This document shows positions 55,914-63,374 of a stretch of 64,000 nucleotides of DNA, one piece after another (position 1 is the stretch's first letter; each line of letters starts with the position of its first letter). This DNA is from JACCSI01 sp963815285 (GTDB taxonomy: Bacteria; Acidobacteriota; Vicinamibacteria; Vicinamibacterales; UBA2999): NCBI GenBank assembly GCA_963815285.1, contig CAWFGB010000008.1:1178001-1242000 (forward strand), read 5' to 3'. The translations under genes and the position numbers were made by a program. Under the pieces are notes generated by a model. It saw only the letters and a list, made by a program, of their open reading frames with translations. It was not told the origin of the DNA and did not search any database.

Positions 55914-57029
55914 GTGGCTGTTCCCTTGCTCGATTTAGAGGCTCAACACGCCCCCCTTCGTGACGCACTGCTCGGAGCCATCACCCGCGTCGTTGACAGC
56001 CAGCGGTTCATCAACGGTCCTGAGGTCGAAGCACTCGAAATCGAATTGGCCGGCCGGCTGGGCGTCGAACATGCCGTTGCGGTCTCGTCGGGGACCGACG
56101 CGCTGCTGGCGACGCTGATGGCCTTCGGCATCGGGCCGGGCGACGAGGTCGTGACCAGCACCTACTCGTTTTTCGCCACCGCAGGCTCAATCGCACGGCT
56201 TGGCGCAACGCCAGTGCTCGTCGATATCGACGAGGACACCTACAACATCGATCCTGCCGCGGCCATCGCCGCGCTGACGCCGCGCACCAAGGCGGTTATC
56301 CCGGTCCACCTGTTCGGCCAGCCGGCGGATCTTCATCCCATCATCAATGCCGTCGTGCGCAGCGGTGCGTTCATCATCGAGGACGCGGCGCAGGCCATCG
56401 GCGCGACTTACGACGGCCATACCGTGGGAAGCTTCGGCGCGTACGGGTGCTTTTCGTTTTTCCCCAGCAAGAATCTCGGCTGCTTCGGCGACGGCGGGCT
56501 GGTGACAACGAAGAACCGGCAGCTGGCGCGTCGTATTCAGCTGCTGCGCAATCACGGCATGGAGCCGAAGTATTACCACCACATGGTTGGTGGCAACTTC
56601 AGGCTCGATGCGCTTCAGGCGGCGGTGCTGCGGGTGAAGTTGCCGCACCTCGACACCTGGACGTTGGCGCGTCAGCGCAACGCACAACGCTATCGGGCGC
56701 TCGTTGCCGAGGCCGGCCTCACCGATATCGTCAGGCTGCCGGTCGAAGCGCCCGGCCGCACCCACATTTACAACCAGTTCGTGGTTCGCGTCGCGGATCG
56801 TGACCGCTTGCGCACGCATCTGAGCGGGCAGGGTATCGGCACTGAGGTCTACTACCCCGTGCCTTTCCACCTGCAGAAGTGTTTTGCCGATCTGGGATAC
56901 GCACAGGGCGCGTTCCCGCGCGCTGAGGCCGCGGCAAAGCAAACCCTGGCGCTCCCTATCTACGGCGAGCTGACCGAAGCGCAACAGGCCGAAGTCGTCA
57001 ACGCCATCAAGGCGTTCTACGGCAAGTGA
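55914..57029 (+). CDS. wbpE: DegT/DnrJ aminotransferase, WbpE-like
   Basis: A 371-residue PLP aminotransferase from GTG 55914. The PLP lysine is in 'FSFFPSKNLGCFGDGGLVTT' and the pyridine-binding Asp in 'FIIEDAAQAIGATY'. 'SGTDALLATLMAFGIGPGDE' and 'YPVPFHLQKCFADLGYAQGA' are typical of the WbpE/FdtB/DesV group. The next gene is a WbpA-like dehydrogenase 7 bases downstream. The pair therefore probably makes a 3-amino-3-deoxy UDP-glucuronic acid derivative, although the intermediate oxidase WbpB is not seen in this window. FdtB-like activity on dTDP-3-keto sugars is an alternative. Confidence 0.82.
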   Translation: MAVPLLDLEAQHAPLRDALLGAITRVVDSQRFINGPEVEALEIELAGRLGVEHAVAVSSGTDALLATLMAFGIGPGDEVVTSTYSFFATAGSIARLGATPVLVDIDEDTYNIDPAAAIAALTPRTKAVIPVHLFGQPADLHPIINAVVRSGAFIIEDAAQAIGATYDGHTVGSFGAYGCFSFFPSKNLGCFGDGGLVTTKNRQLARRIQLLRNHGMEPKYYHHMVGGNFRLDALQAAVLRVKLPHLDTWTLARQRNAQRYRALVAEAGLTDIVRLPVEAPGRTHIYNQFVVRVADRDRLRTHLSGQGIGTEVYYPVPFHLQKCFADLGYAQGAFPRAEAAAKQTLALPIYGELTEAQQAEVVNAIKAFYGK

Positions 57030-57036
57030 TCATCTG

Positions 57037-58329
57037 ATGGACATCCTCAATCGCATCGCTACGAAGAAAGCCCAGCTCGGCGTGATCGGGCTCGGCTACG
57101 TCGGACTCCCGCTCGCGGTCGAATTCGCGCGTGCGGGGTTTCATGTCGTCGGGTTCGACGTCGATCAGACCAAGGTCGATCTGCTGAACGCCGGCACCAG
57201 CTACATTCCCGATGTGCCCACTGCGCATCTAGCGGAGGTCGTCAAGAACGGCACTTTCGTGGCGAGCACCAAGCCGGAATCGCTCGCCGACGTGGACATC
57301 ATCGACATCTGTGTGCCGACGCCGCTGCGTAAGACGCGCGACCCCGACCTGTCCTATGTCGTGCAGGCCGTGGATACGACCGCGGCGGTGTTGCGAAAGG
57401 GCCAGCTCGTGATCCTCGAGTCCACGACCTATCCAGGCACGACGGAAGAAGTCGTTCAGCCCACGCTCGAAGCCCGCGGGCTGACGGCCGGCGAGGACTT
57501 CTACCTGGCGTTTTCCCCGGAACGTGTCGACCCGGGCAACCCGACCTATCACACCAAGAACATCCCGAAGGTCGTCGGCGGCATCAACGAGGCGAGCACC
57601 CGCGCCGCCGTGGCCTTCTACAGCCAGATGATGGACACGGTCGTGCCGGTCACGTCCACGCGCGTCGCGGAGATGGTCAAGCTGCTCGAGAACACGTTCC
57701 GTGCGGTCAACATCGGGCTGGTGAACGAGCTCGCGCTGATGTGCAACCGGATGGACATCGACGTCTGGGAGGTCATCGATGCGGCCAAGACTAAGCCGTT
57801 TGGCTTCATGCCGTTCTATCCCGGCCCCGGACTCGGCGGGCACTGCATTCCGATCGACCCGTTCTACTTGTCGTGGAAGGCGCGTCAGAGTGGATTCGAA
57901 GCACGCTTCATCGAGCTGGCCGGCGTCGTCAACGGCGGCATGCCCGAATATGTGGTCGAACGCGTCTCCGAAGCGCTCAACTCGGCGCGCAAGGCGATCA
58001 ACGGATCGCGCATTCACATCTTCGGCGTCGCCTACAAGCGTGACGTCAACGACCTGCGCGAATCGCCGGCGCTCGACATTATCGAGCTGCTCGGCCGGCG
58101 CGGCGGTGAGGTGAGCTACACGGATCCGTATATTCCGGAGTTCAAGCACGCGCATCTCGATCTGAAGTCGGTCGACGCGGACGCGGCAATGCAGGCGTGC
58201 GACTGCGCCGTCATCATCACCGATCACAAGGTGTTCGACTACGCGCGGATGGTGGAGATGTCGCCGTTGCTCGTCGATACGCGTAACGCGCTCAAGGGCG
58301 TCGCGAGCGAGAAGATCTTCAGGCTCTAG
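57037..58329 (+). CDS. wbpA: UDP-N-acetylglucosamine 6-dehydrogenase (WbpA-like nucleotide-sugar dehydrogenase)
   Basis: NAD-dependent two-step oxidation of UDP-GlcNAc (or a related UDP-HexNAc) to the uronic acid. The 430-residue product has 'QLGVIGLGYVGLPLAVEFAR' (NAD), 'ICVPTPLRKTRDPDLSYV' and 'LESTTYPGTTEEVV'. It also has 'EMVKLLENTFRAVNIGLVNE' and the active-site 'GPGLGGHCIPIDPFYLSWKA' with the nucleophilic Cys. 'GVAYKRDVNDLRESPALDI' is in the C-terminal domain. The PTPL and KTRDPDL wording favours the WbpA/WbpO group over UDP-glucose dehydrogenase. Confidence 0.9.
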   Translation: MDILNRIATKKAQLGVIGLGYVGLPLAVEFARAGFHVVGFDVDQTKVDLLNAGTSYIPDVPTAHLAEVVKNGTFVASTKPESLADVDIIDICVPTPLRKTRDPDLSYVVQAVDTTAAVLRKGQLVILESTTYPGTTEEVVQPTLEARGLTAGEDFYLAFSPERVDPGNPTYHTKNIPKVVGGINEASTRAAVAFYSQMMDTVVPVTSTRVAEMVKLLENTFRAVNIGLVNELALMCNRMDIDVWEVIDAAKTKPFGFMPFYPGPGLGGHCIPIDPFYLSWKARQSGFEARFIELAGVVNGGMPEYVVERVSEALNSARKAINGSRIHIFGVAYKRDVNDLRESPALDIIELLGRRGGEVSYTDPYIPEFKHAHLDLKSVDADAAMQACDCAVIITDHKVFDYARMVEMSPLLVDTRNALKGVASEKIFRL

Positions 58330-58330
58330 G

Positions 58331-58357
58331 AGCGGGGCTTGGCCTCGCCAAGCCGCT
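58331..58357. terminator. Inverted repeat between convergent genes
   Basis: An 8-bp stem GGCTTGGC / GCCAAGCC with a CTC loop, extended by AGC / GCT after a two-base bulge, sits in the 26-bp gap between the stops of wbpA and the O-antigen-ligase-like gene. No T-run follows. It may serve as a bidirectional terminator. Confidence 0.45.
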
Positions 58358-60323
58358 ACTGGACTACGAGCGCAGGGTTGGTGCCCGCCGGGATCTCGCG
58401 GAACCAGATCCCAGCGAAGGTCAGCCCCGATCCGTCTGCCGCGGTTCGGGAGACGTCCAGTTCCAGCATCAGCTGATCGTCGCCCTGTGGCACCCCCACG
58501 AAACGCACGACGGGCTCGGGGCCGTTGACGCGATAATCCACGATCAGATCACGGCCTCGCCACAATCTGATCTGTACGGGCTCCGCCGTCGTCGCCTGCG
58601 GCACGATCATGGTTACCTGAAAATAGGCGTGCTCCGCCGTGATGACGCCGACCGCATGCTTCCGGGTCTGCCTTACCATGCCGAGGGCGGGATCAGCTTC
58701 GGCCTCGGAGAACCCGTAGCCGTAGGTGAAGTTATGCGTGAGCGCCCGGTGCGGAACGCGCAGGTCAGTTGACGCGCTGAAGGCCTGTCCAACCGCGACC
58801 GCGCCCGCCAGCAGCAACACCCCCGACCACCAGATCGGCGACGCTGCGGACTGCCGCGGCGTACCGACCAGCGCTCCGAGCCAGAAGACGACGGTGACGA
58901 ACGTGATGAAGAGGGCCGGATGCTGGGTGCCCACGCCGAGCAGGCTGGCGAGCCCGACGCCCACCAACGTGCCTCGAAGCAGCGTCGCCACAGCACGATG
59001 GCTGACGTCAGGCGTCCCGATGAAGAGCATCGACAGGATGCCGAACGACATGGCGATGGCCGGGACCGCGCCGATGACTCCCAGCTCTGCGATCTGATGG
59101 CGCCACCAGTTCTGCGCGTTGTCGCCGGGGATGATGCCGCCGGTTTCGAGATGGAAGTACTCGGGAGCGAGCAGGGCAAAGGCGCCCACACCCACGCCAG
59201 TCCACGGGTGTTCCGCCACGGCGCGCATCGCGGCGATGCCGTAGCCGTTCCGTTCCCAGAGGTCGCGGGCGAGCTGTGGGACGCCGCCCTCATCCGTGCT
59301 TGGGATCGTGTCGAACAGCCTCGCGAGTGGACTCGACTGGTCGGTGCCACGCACCGAGGTCACGACAACGACGAGCGCGGCGCCGAGTAGGAGTGCCACG
59401 GGGACGGCGCGCGCCTGCCACGAGCGAGACCGCCATAAGAGCGCCACCAGAATAGCGGTGGCGCCGATTGCGGCGACCATCAGCGCCGTGCGCGAGCCCG
59501 AGGTCCACATTCCAGCCGCGAGCAGCGTCGTGAGTGCGACGCCGATGGTCGTGGGTTGTCCAAGCCGCCACATCAGTGCCAGGGCAATCGGGGCCCAGAT
59601 GGCGGCGGCGGTGCCGAAGGAGTTGGCGTCGAGCATCAGCCCCGAGGCCCTCCCGAGCCGCGGCCACGGGTCCACGCTCATCCACGTGAGGTCCATGGTC
59701 TTCTGCCAGACGCCGGCCGCGCAGGCGAGCGCGATGCTCACTACCAACGGGAGAAACACGAGGCGTTCGGCTTGGGGCAACTGGCTGGTACCGAAACGTG
59801 CCCAGAGAAAGTCCAGCCAGAGTAGCCCCATCAGCTGGCCGAGCGCGGCCAGCACCACGGTGGCGGCACTTGTCGGCGGCGGCGGCGCCAGCAGACCGTT
59901 GGGGGTGTTGAGCGTGCCCGCGGCGATGAGGCTGAAGTCGATCTCACGCAGCGCGATCACGGGCCACGTCAACGCCAGGATGACGGCCCACCCCGCTAGC
60001 GCTATGGTCCAGCGTGCGGGCGTGTGCCAGGCGTGCCAGTCGGTGCCGGCAAACAGCGGGCCGGCCAGAAGCGCCAGCCACACGACGACGAAGTTGTACT
60101 CGGGTGTTCCGGCCGCCAGCATCATGACAACCGGCGCAGCGTAAGCGAGAACCAGCGGGCCGGCGAGTCCGAGGGCAAGCGAAGCCCTGGAGATCGCCAT
60201 CGATGCGGCGAATGCAGCCGCCACGAACAACCACAACCAGGGCTGCTGTGCGGACAACAACCACGCGTGCGCCGCAAAGGCAAGCAGCGTGGAGGCGAGC
60301 ACAATGACCTTGGTTAGCCGCAT
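58356..60323 (-). CDS. O-antigen ligase/polymerase-like membrane protein (Wzy_C family)
   Basis: A 655-residue integral membrane protein with about 12 spans and a C-terminal soluble beta domain of about 130 residues. The Wzy_C-type extracytoplasmic loop contains 'AVAEHPWTGVGVGAFALLAP' followed by an EYF...GDNAQNWWRHQ segment. This corresponds to the conserved HPWxGxGxGxF...NxxL region of WaaL and PglL-like ligases. It could transfer the finished glycan to lipid A-core or a protein, or polymerise units. ATG 60323 is the only plausible start; the upstream frame contains a 9-bp minisatellite but no start codon. Confidence 0.78.
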   Translation of the reverse strand: MRLTKVIVLASTLLAFAAHAWLLSAQQPWLWLFVAAAFAASMAISRASLALGLAGPLVLAYAAPVVMMLAAGTPEYNFVVVWLALLAGPLFAGTDWHAWHTPARWTIALAGWAVILALTWPVIALREIDFSLIAAGTLNTPNGLLAPPPPTSAATVVLAALGQLMGLLWLDFLWARFGTSQLPQAERLVFLPLVVSIALACAAGVWQKTMDLTWMSVDPWPRLGRASGLMLDANSFGTAAAIWAPIALALMWRLGQPTTIGVALTTLLAAGMWTSGSRTALMVAAIGATAILVALLWRSRSWQARAVPVALLLGAALVVVVTSVRGTDQSSPLARLFDTIPSTDEGGVPQLARDLWERNGYGIAAMRAVAEHPWTGVGVGAFALLAPEYFHLETGGIIPGDNAQNWWRHQIAELGVIGAVPAIAMSFGILSMLFIGTPDVSHRAVATLLRGTLVGVGLASLLGVGTQHPALFITFVTVVFWLGALVGTPRQSAASPIWWSGVLLLAGAVAVGQAFSASTDLRVPHRALTHNFTYGYGFSEAEADPALGMVRQTRKHAVGVITAEHAYFQVTMIVPQATTAEPVQIRLWRGRDLIVDYRVNGPEPVVRFVGVPQGDDQLMLELDVSRTAADGSGLTFAGIWFREIPAGTNPALVVQ

Positions 60324-60368
60324 CCGGCTCCGATCGAGCGACGGGACGGCGAGCTTTGGCCTGCCCGC

Positions 60369-60473
60369 ACCTGCTGCACCTGTTGCACCTGTTGCACCTG
60401 TTGCACCCGTTGCACCTGTCGCACCCGGTGCACCTGTCGCACCCGGTGCACCTGTTGCACCCGGTGCACCCTG
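60369..60473 (-). repeat. 9-bp minisatellite array C (intergenic)
   Basis: About twelve 9-bp units GGTGCRNNN in the gap between the stop of the coiled-coil methyltransferase and the ATG of the ligase-like gene. It is in frame with that ATG and has no intervening stop, but also no start codon. The units are the same type as arrays A, B and D. Confidence 0.9.
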
Positions 60474-60489
60474 TGTTAGGTCCCCCGTG

Positions 60490-62037
60490 TCACGGCCGCC
60501 GCGCGATCACCGCGTAATCGAGATGCGTGAACATCAGCCGGTTGAGCCGTTCGACGTTCCCATCGAACGTATCCGCCAGCGACCGCAGCGCATCGTCACC
60601 CGCCGTTCGAGCGACGCGTGACACCGGCTGCAGCCGATTGGCCGGATCGATCGAGGAGCCAAATTGCACGTTCACGTCCACGAAACCGCTGGCGGTCACC
60701 AGATACTTGAGCGTGTCGGGGTGCAGTGGTCGCACGTGCGTGATGTCGCGGATGTAGCTTTCGAAGAACGCGAGCCAGCAGGCGACGTTGATGGTCTCGA
60801 GCACCATTGTGGCCCCTGGCTTCAGCGTGCGTCCGGCCTGGTCCAGGACCTGCAACAGATATTGCGGCTCGAGGTGCTCGACGACCTGTGCGGCGAGGAC
60901 CCCGCCCAGTGATTCGTCAGGCAGCGTGCGCAGGTAGCCAAGCGCGTCGCCTTCGGTCACGTCGAGCCCGCGCGTACGGCACACCTCGACCATCTCATGA
61001 TTCAGATCCAGCCCGCGTGCCCGGATGCCATGGGTTGCGAGCAGATCGAGGAACTCGCCGCGGCCACAGCCGATGTCGAGCACGTCCGACGCGCCTTCGA
61101 AAAGCGGGAGATAGATCTCCTGTCGCGCCCGAATGTCGTCTTGCGAGCCCCGGTACAGATCCTCGAACCCGACGTACTTCCATGAGTCGGTTGGGGCGGG
61201 TAGGGCCGGTTGGGCAGGCAGGGCAGGCAGGGCAGGTTGGGGCGGGCCCACTGTTCCAGTTGCCGCACCCGACGCACCCGACGCACCCGACGCACCTGTC
61301 GCACCTGTCGCACCCTGCGCACCTGGTGCACCCGCGAACTCCCGCTTGAGCGCCGTGATCTGCTGCTGCGCCACTGCGATGCTCGACCGAAGCGCGTCCA
61401 TCTGCCCCGTGTAGCGCTGATCGCGCGCGAGGAGAGATTCGAAGCGGCGCAGCATCTCGTCAGAAACGCCGCTCAACCCCGCCGCGAGTCCGCGGGCCGT
61501 GCGGTCGATCTGGTCGAGCTCTTGCTGCACATCCTCGACCACGCGCTGTGCGAGACCGGCAAACTCGTAGTCCTTGGTATCCACATAGGGCGTGACCAGT
61601 TGCAGGTACGCCATCAGGCACTTTTGAAAGTGAATGACCTGATTGACTTGCTGTTGCACCAGCGTGATCGTGGACGTTGCGGCCTTGGGTATCTCGCGCT
61701 GCGGCGTGATGTTGCGGTTGACGTGATCGACCAGGGCGGAATTGAAGGCTTGCTGCGTTGCGAGCGCCGGTTCGACGACCGCCCACACGAGGCGAGCGAA
61801 CCGACCGCGCCATCCAGCAGGGAACGCCCGCCGGGCGGCGAGAATTTCCCACCGCGTGTTGAGCGGGGTGACCTGCGTTTCGTCCGGTGCGGGAGGAGGG
61901 TGCGGCAGGTCCTGGAGCCGGTTGACGCCGGCATCCAGAGTGGTGAGCAAAGCGTTGTACTGCGACTGGGCTTCTTCGCGCGCCCGCTTCAGCCGGGCGA
62001 GGTCCTCTTCGGAGACCGTACGCTCACGATTACTCAT
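60490..62037 (-). CDS. Coiled-coil, Gly-Ala-X-linked class I methyltransferase
   Basis: An intact 515-residue protein. Residues 1-235 are helical, with a strong coiled coil at each end ('LARLKRAREEAQSQYNALLT', 'SSIAVAQQQITALKREFAGA'). Residues about 234-262 are a Gly-Ala-X tract, followed by a (P-A-L-P-A-Q) stretch. The methyltransferase starts at about 310: 'ASDVLDIGCGRGEFLDLLAT', 'GVLAAQVVEHLEPQYLLQVL' and 'GATMVLETINVACWLAFFES'. A His in 'YIRDITHVRPLHPDTLKYLV' is typical of sugar O-methyltransferases. The domain order is the reverse of the 50064 protein. Confidence 0.85.
   Translation of the reverse strand: MSNRERTVSEEDLARLKRAREEAQSQYNALLTTLDAGVNRLQDLPHPPPAPDETQVTPLNTRWEILAARRAFPAGWRGRFARLVWAVVEPALATQQAFNSALVDHVNRNITPQREIPKAATSTITLVQQQVNQVIHFQKCLMAYLQLVTPYVDTKDYEFAGLAQRVVEDVQQELDQIDRTARGLAAGLSGVSDEMLRRFESLLARDQRYTGQMDALRSSIAVAQQQITALKREFAGAPGAQGATGATGASGASGASGAATGTVGPPQPALPALPAQPALPAPTDSWKYVGFEDLYRGSQDDIRARQEIYLPLFEGASDVLDIGCGRGEFLDLLATHGIRARGLDLNHEMVEVCRTRGLDVTEGDALGYLRTLPDESLGGVLAAQVVEHLEPQYLLQVLDQAGRTLKPGATMVLETINVACWLAFFESYIRDITHVRPLHPDTLKYLVTASGFVDVNVQFGSSIDPANRLQPVSRVARTAGDDALRSLADTFDGNVERLNRLMFTHLDYAVIARRP
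61262..61333 (-). repeat. 9-bp minisatellite array D (coding) with adjacent Pro-Ala-Leu repeat
   Basis: About eight GGTGCRNNN units encode Gly-Ala-X between the coiled coil and catalytic domain. Immediately 3' on the coding strand (about 61198-61250) a second short repeat, based on CTGCCTGCC, encodes Pro-Ala-Leu-Pro-Ala units. Confidence 0.88.
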
Positions 62038-62038
62038 T

Positions 62039-62167
62039 TCAGGATGCGCACTGTGCGTGGCGCCGCGCTACGCGCCGATGGCGTCGCTTCGCCCGGACGG
62101 TGGCCTTCGACTCGGCTGGACGCGGGATTTCGGCGCAAATGCGCTCGATCGACTCGCGGACGTTCAT
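62039..62167 (-). CDS. Small ORF downstream of thiG, possible YggS-like remnant
   Basis: A 42-residue frame begins at ATG 62167, 11 bases after the thiG stop, and ends just before the coiled-coil methyltransferase. Its first residues 'MNVRESIERICAEI' resemble the start of YggS-type PLP-binding proteins. The remainder is basic and unlike them. It could be a truncated remnant or chance. Confidence 0.25.
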   Translation of the reverse strand: MNVRESIERICAEIPRPAESKATVRAKRRHRRVARRHAQCAS

Positions 62168-62178
62168 GAATGATCCGG

Positions 62179-62952
62179 TCAGCGCCCGACGACACCTTCC
62201 AGGGGACTGCTTGCCGACGCGTACATCTTGCGAGGGATGCGGCCCGCTTCGAACGCCAGCCGGCCTGCCTGGACGGCCAGGCACATCGCTTCGGCCATGC
62301 GCACCGGGTCATCAGCGCCGGCGATGGCCGTGTTCATCAGGACACCGTCGACGCCCAGTTCCATGGCAATGGTCGCATCGGACGCCGTGCCTACGCCCGC
62401 ATCGACGATGACCGGCACCCGCGCCTGCGCCTTGATGATGCGGATGTTGTAGGGATTCTGAATGCCGAGGCCGGATCCAATCGGTGCACCGAGCGGCATC
62501 ACCGCCGCCGCGCCGGCGTCCTCGAGCTTGCGGCACATCACCGGGTCGTCGTTCGTGTAAGGGAGGACGACGAAGCCGTCCTTGACGAGCACGCGCGTCG
62601 CCTCGAGCAGCGCCTCGTTGTCGGGAAACAGCGTGTCCGGATCGCCAATCACTTCGAGCTTCACCCAGTTCGACATCCCGGCTTCACGCCCGAGGTGGGC
62701 CGTGCGAACAGCTTCGTCTGCGGTGTAACACGCCGCCGTGTTGGGCAGCAGGAAGATTCGCGACGTGTCGATGTAGTCGAGCAGCGACTCGCTCTTGCGC
62801 GTGATGTCGACACGCCGCACGGCCACGGTGACCATCTCGGCGCCCGACGCTTCATGCGCCGCACGCATGATCGAATGTGACGGGTATTTGCCGGTGCCCA
62901 CGATCAGTCGTGAGTGAAAGGTACGGCCGGCGATGGTGAACGGTGTCGACAT
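62179..62952 (-). CDS. thiG: Thiazole synthase
   Basis: ThiG condenses 1-deoxy-D-xylulose 5-phosphate, dehydroglycine and ThiS-thiocarboxylate to form the thiamine thiazole ring. The 257-residue TIM barrel starts 'FTIAGRTFHSRLIVGTGKYP'. The Schiff-base lysine is in 'NWVKLEVIGDPDTLFPD'. 'AAVMPLGAPIGSGLGIQNPY' and 'VIVDAGVGTASDATIAMELG' bind phosphate, and 'GVLMNTAIAGADDPVRMAEA' closes the barrel. thiS lies 39 bases upstream in the same operon. It is a housekeeping gene flanking the locus. Confidence 0.96.
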   Translation of the reverse strand: MSTPFTIAGRTFHSRLIVGTGKYPSHSIMRAAHEASGAEMVTVAVRRVDITRKSESLLDYIDTSRIFLLPNTAACYTADEAVRTAHLGREAGMSNWVKLEVIGDPDTLFPDNEALLEATRVLVKDGFVVLPYTNDDPVMCRKLEDAGAAAVMPLGAPIGSGLGIQNPYNIRIIKAQARVPVIVDAGVGTASDATIAMELGVDGVLMNTAIAGADDPVRMAEAMCLAVQAGRLAFEAGRIPRKMYASASSPLEGVVGR

Positions 62953-62991
62953 GATTCGGCGGGGCTCGAGCCGCGCCCTCCGCTCACGATT

Positions 62992-63192
62992 CTATCCTCC
63001 GCCGACAAAATTGACGATCTCGACCTCGTCGCCCTCGTGGACGGTAGTCGTGTCAAACGTGTGGCGCTTCAGCACGACCAGGTTGAGTTCGACGGCGACG
63101 CGGCGCGGATCGATTTCGAGCCGTGAGAGCAGCTCGGATACGGTCAGGGGACCGGGCACGTCGTGCTGGTCGCCATTCAGCTTGATGGTCAT
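62992..63192 (-). CDS. thiS: Sulfur carrier protein ThiS
   Basis: A 66-residue ubiquitin-fold protein starting at ATG 63192. It ends in 'DEVEIVNFVGGG', giving the C-terminal Gly-Gly tail that is adenylated and thiocarboxylated. The N-terminal 'MTIKLNGDQHDV' and middle 'VAVELNLVVLKR' strands match ThiS. The extra third glycine is a small variation on the usual GG end. It is encoded directly before thiG as expected. Confidence 0.92.
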   Translation of the reverse strand: MTIKLNGDQHDVPGPLTVSELLSRLEIDPRRVAVELNLVVLKRHTFDTTTVHEGDEVEIVNFVGGG

Positions 63193-63374
63193 CCTCGAAA
63201 TTGAGCATAGCGAATCCCAGTAGCTCCCGGCTTGGGGTTGCGGGCACTGGTCGCCGAACCGCTGAGAACTGTGCCAGGCCAGCGCGGACGAGGTCCATCG
63301 CTGGATTTGAACGATCGTTTGACTCACCGTCGATGACCGTGTAACTTGAACTTGTCACTTCCCACCAGACGTTT

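Noticed and set aside
60369..60473. 9-bp tandem repeats considered as a replication or iteron-type origin
   Set aside because: The same units occur inside coding sequences in codon phase, and no replication initiator gene or AT-rich segment is nearby.
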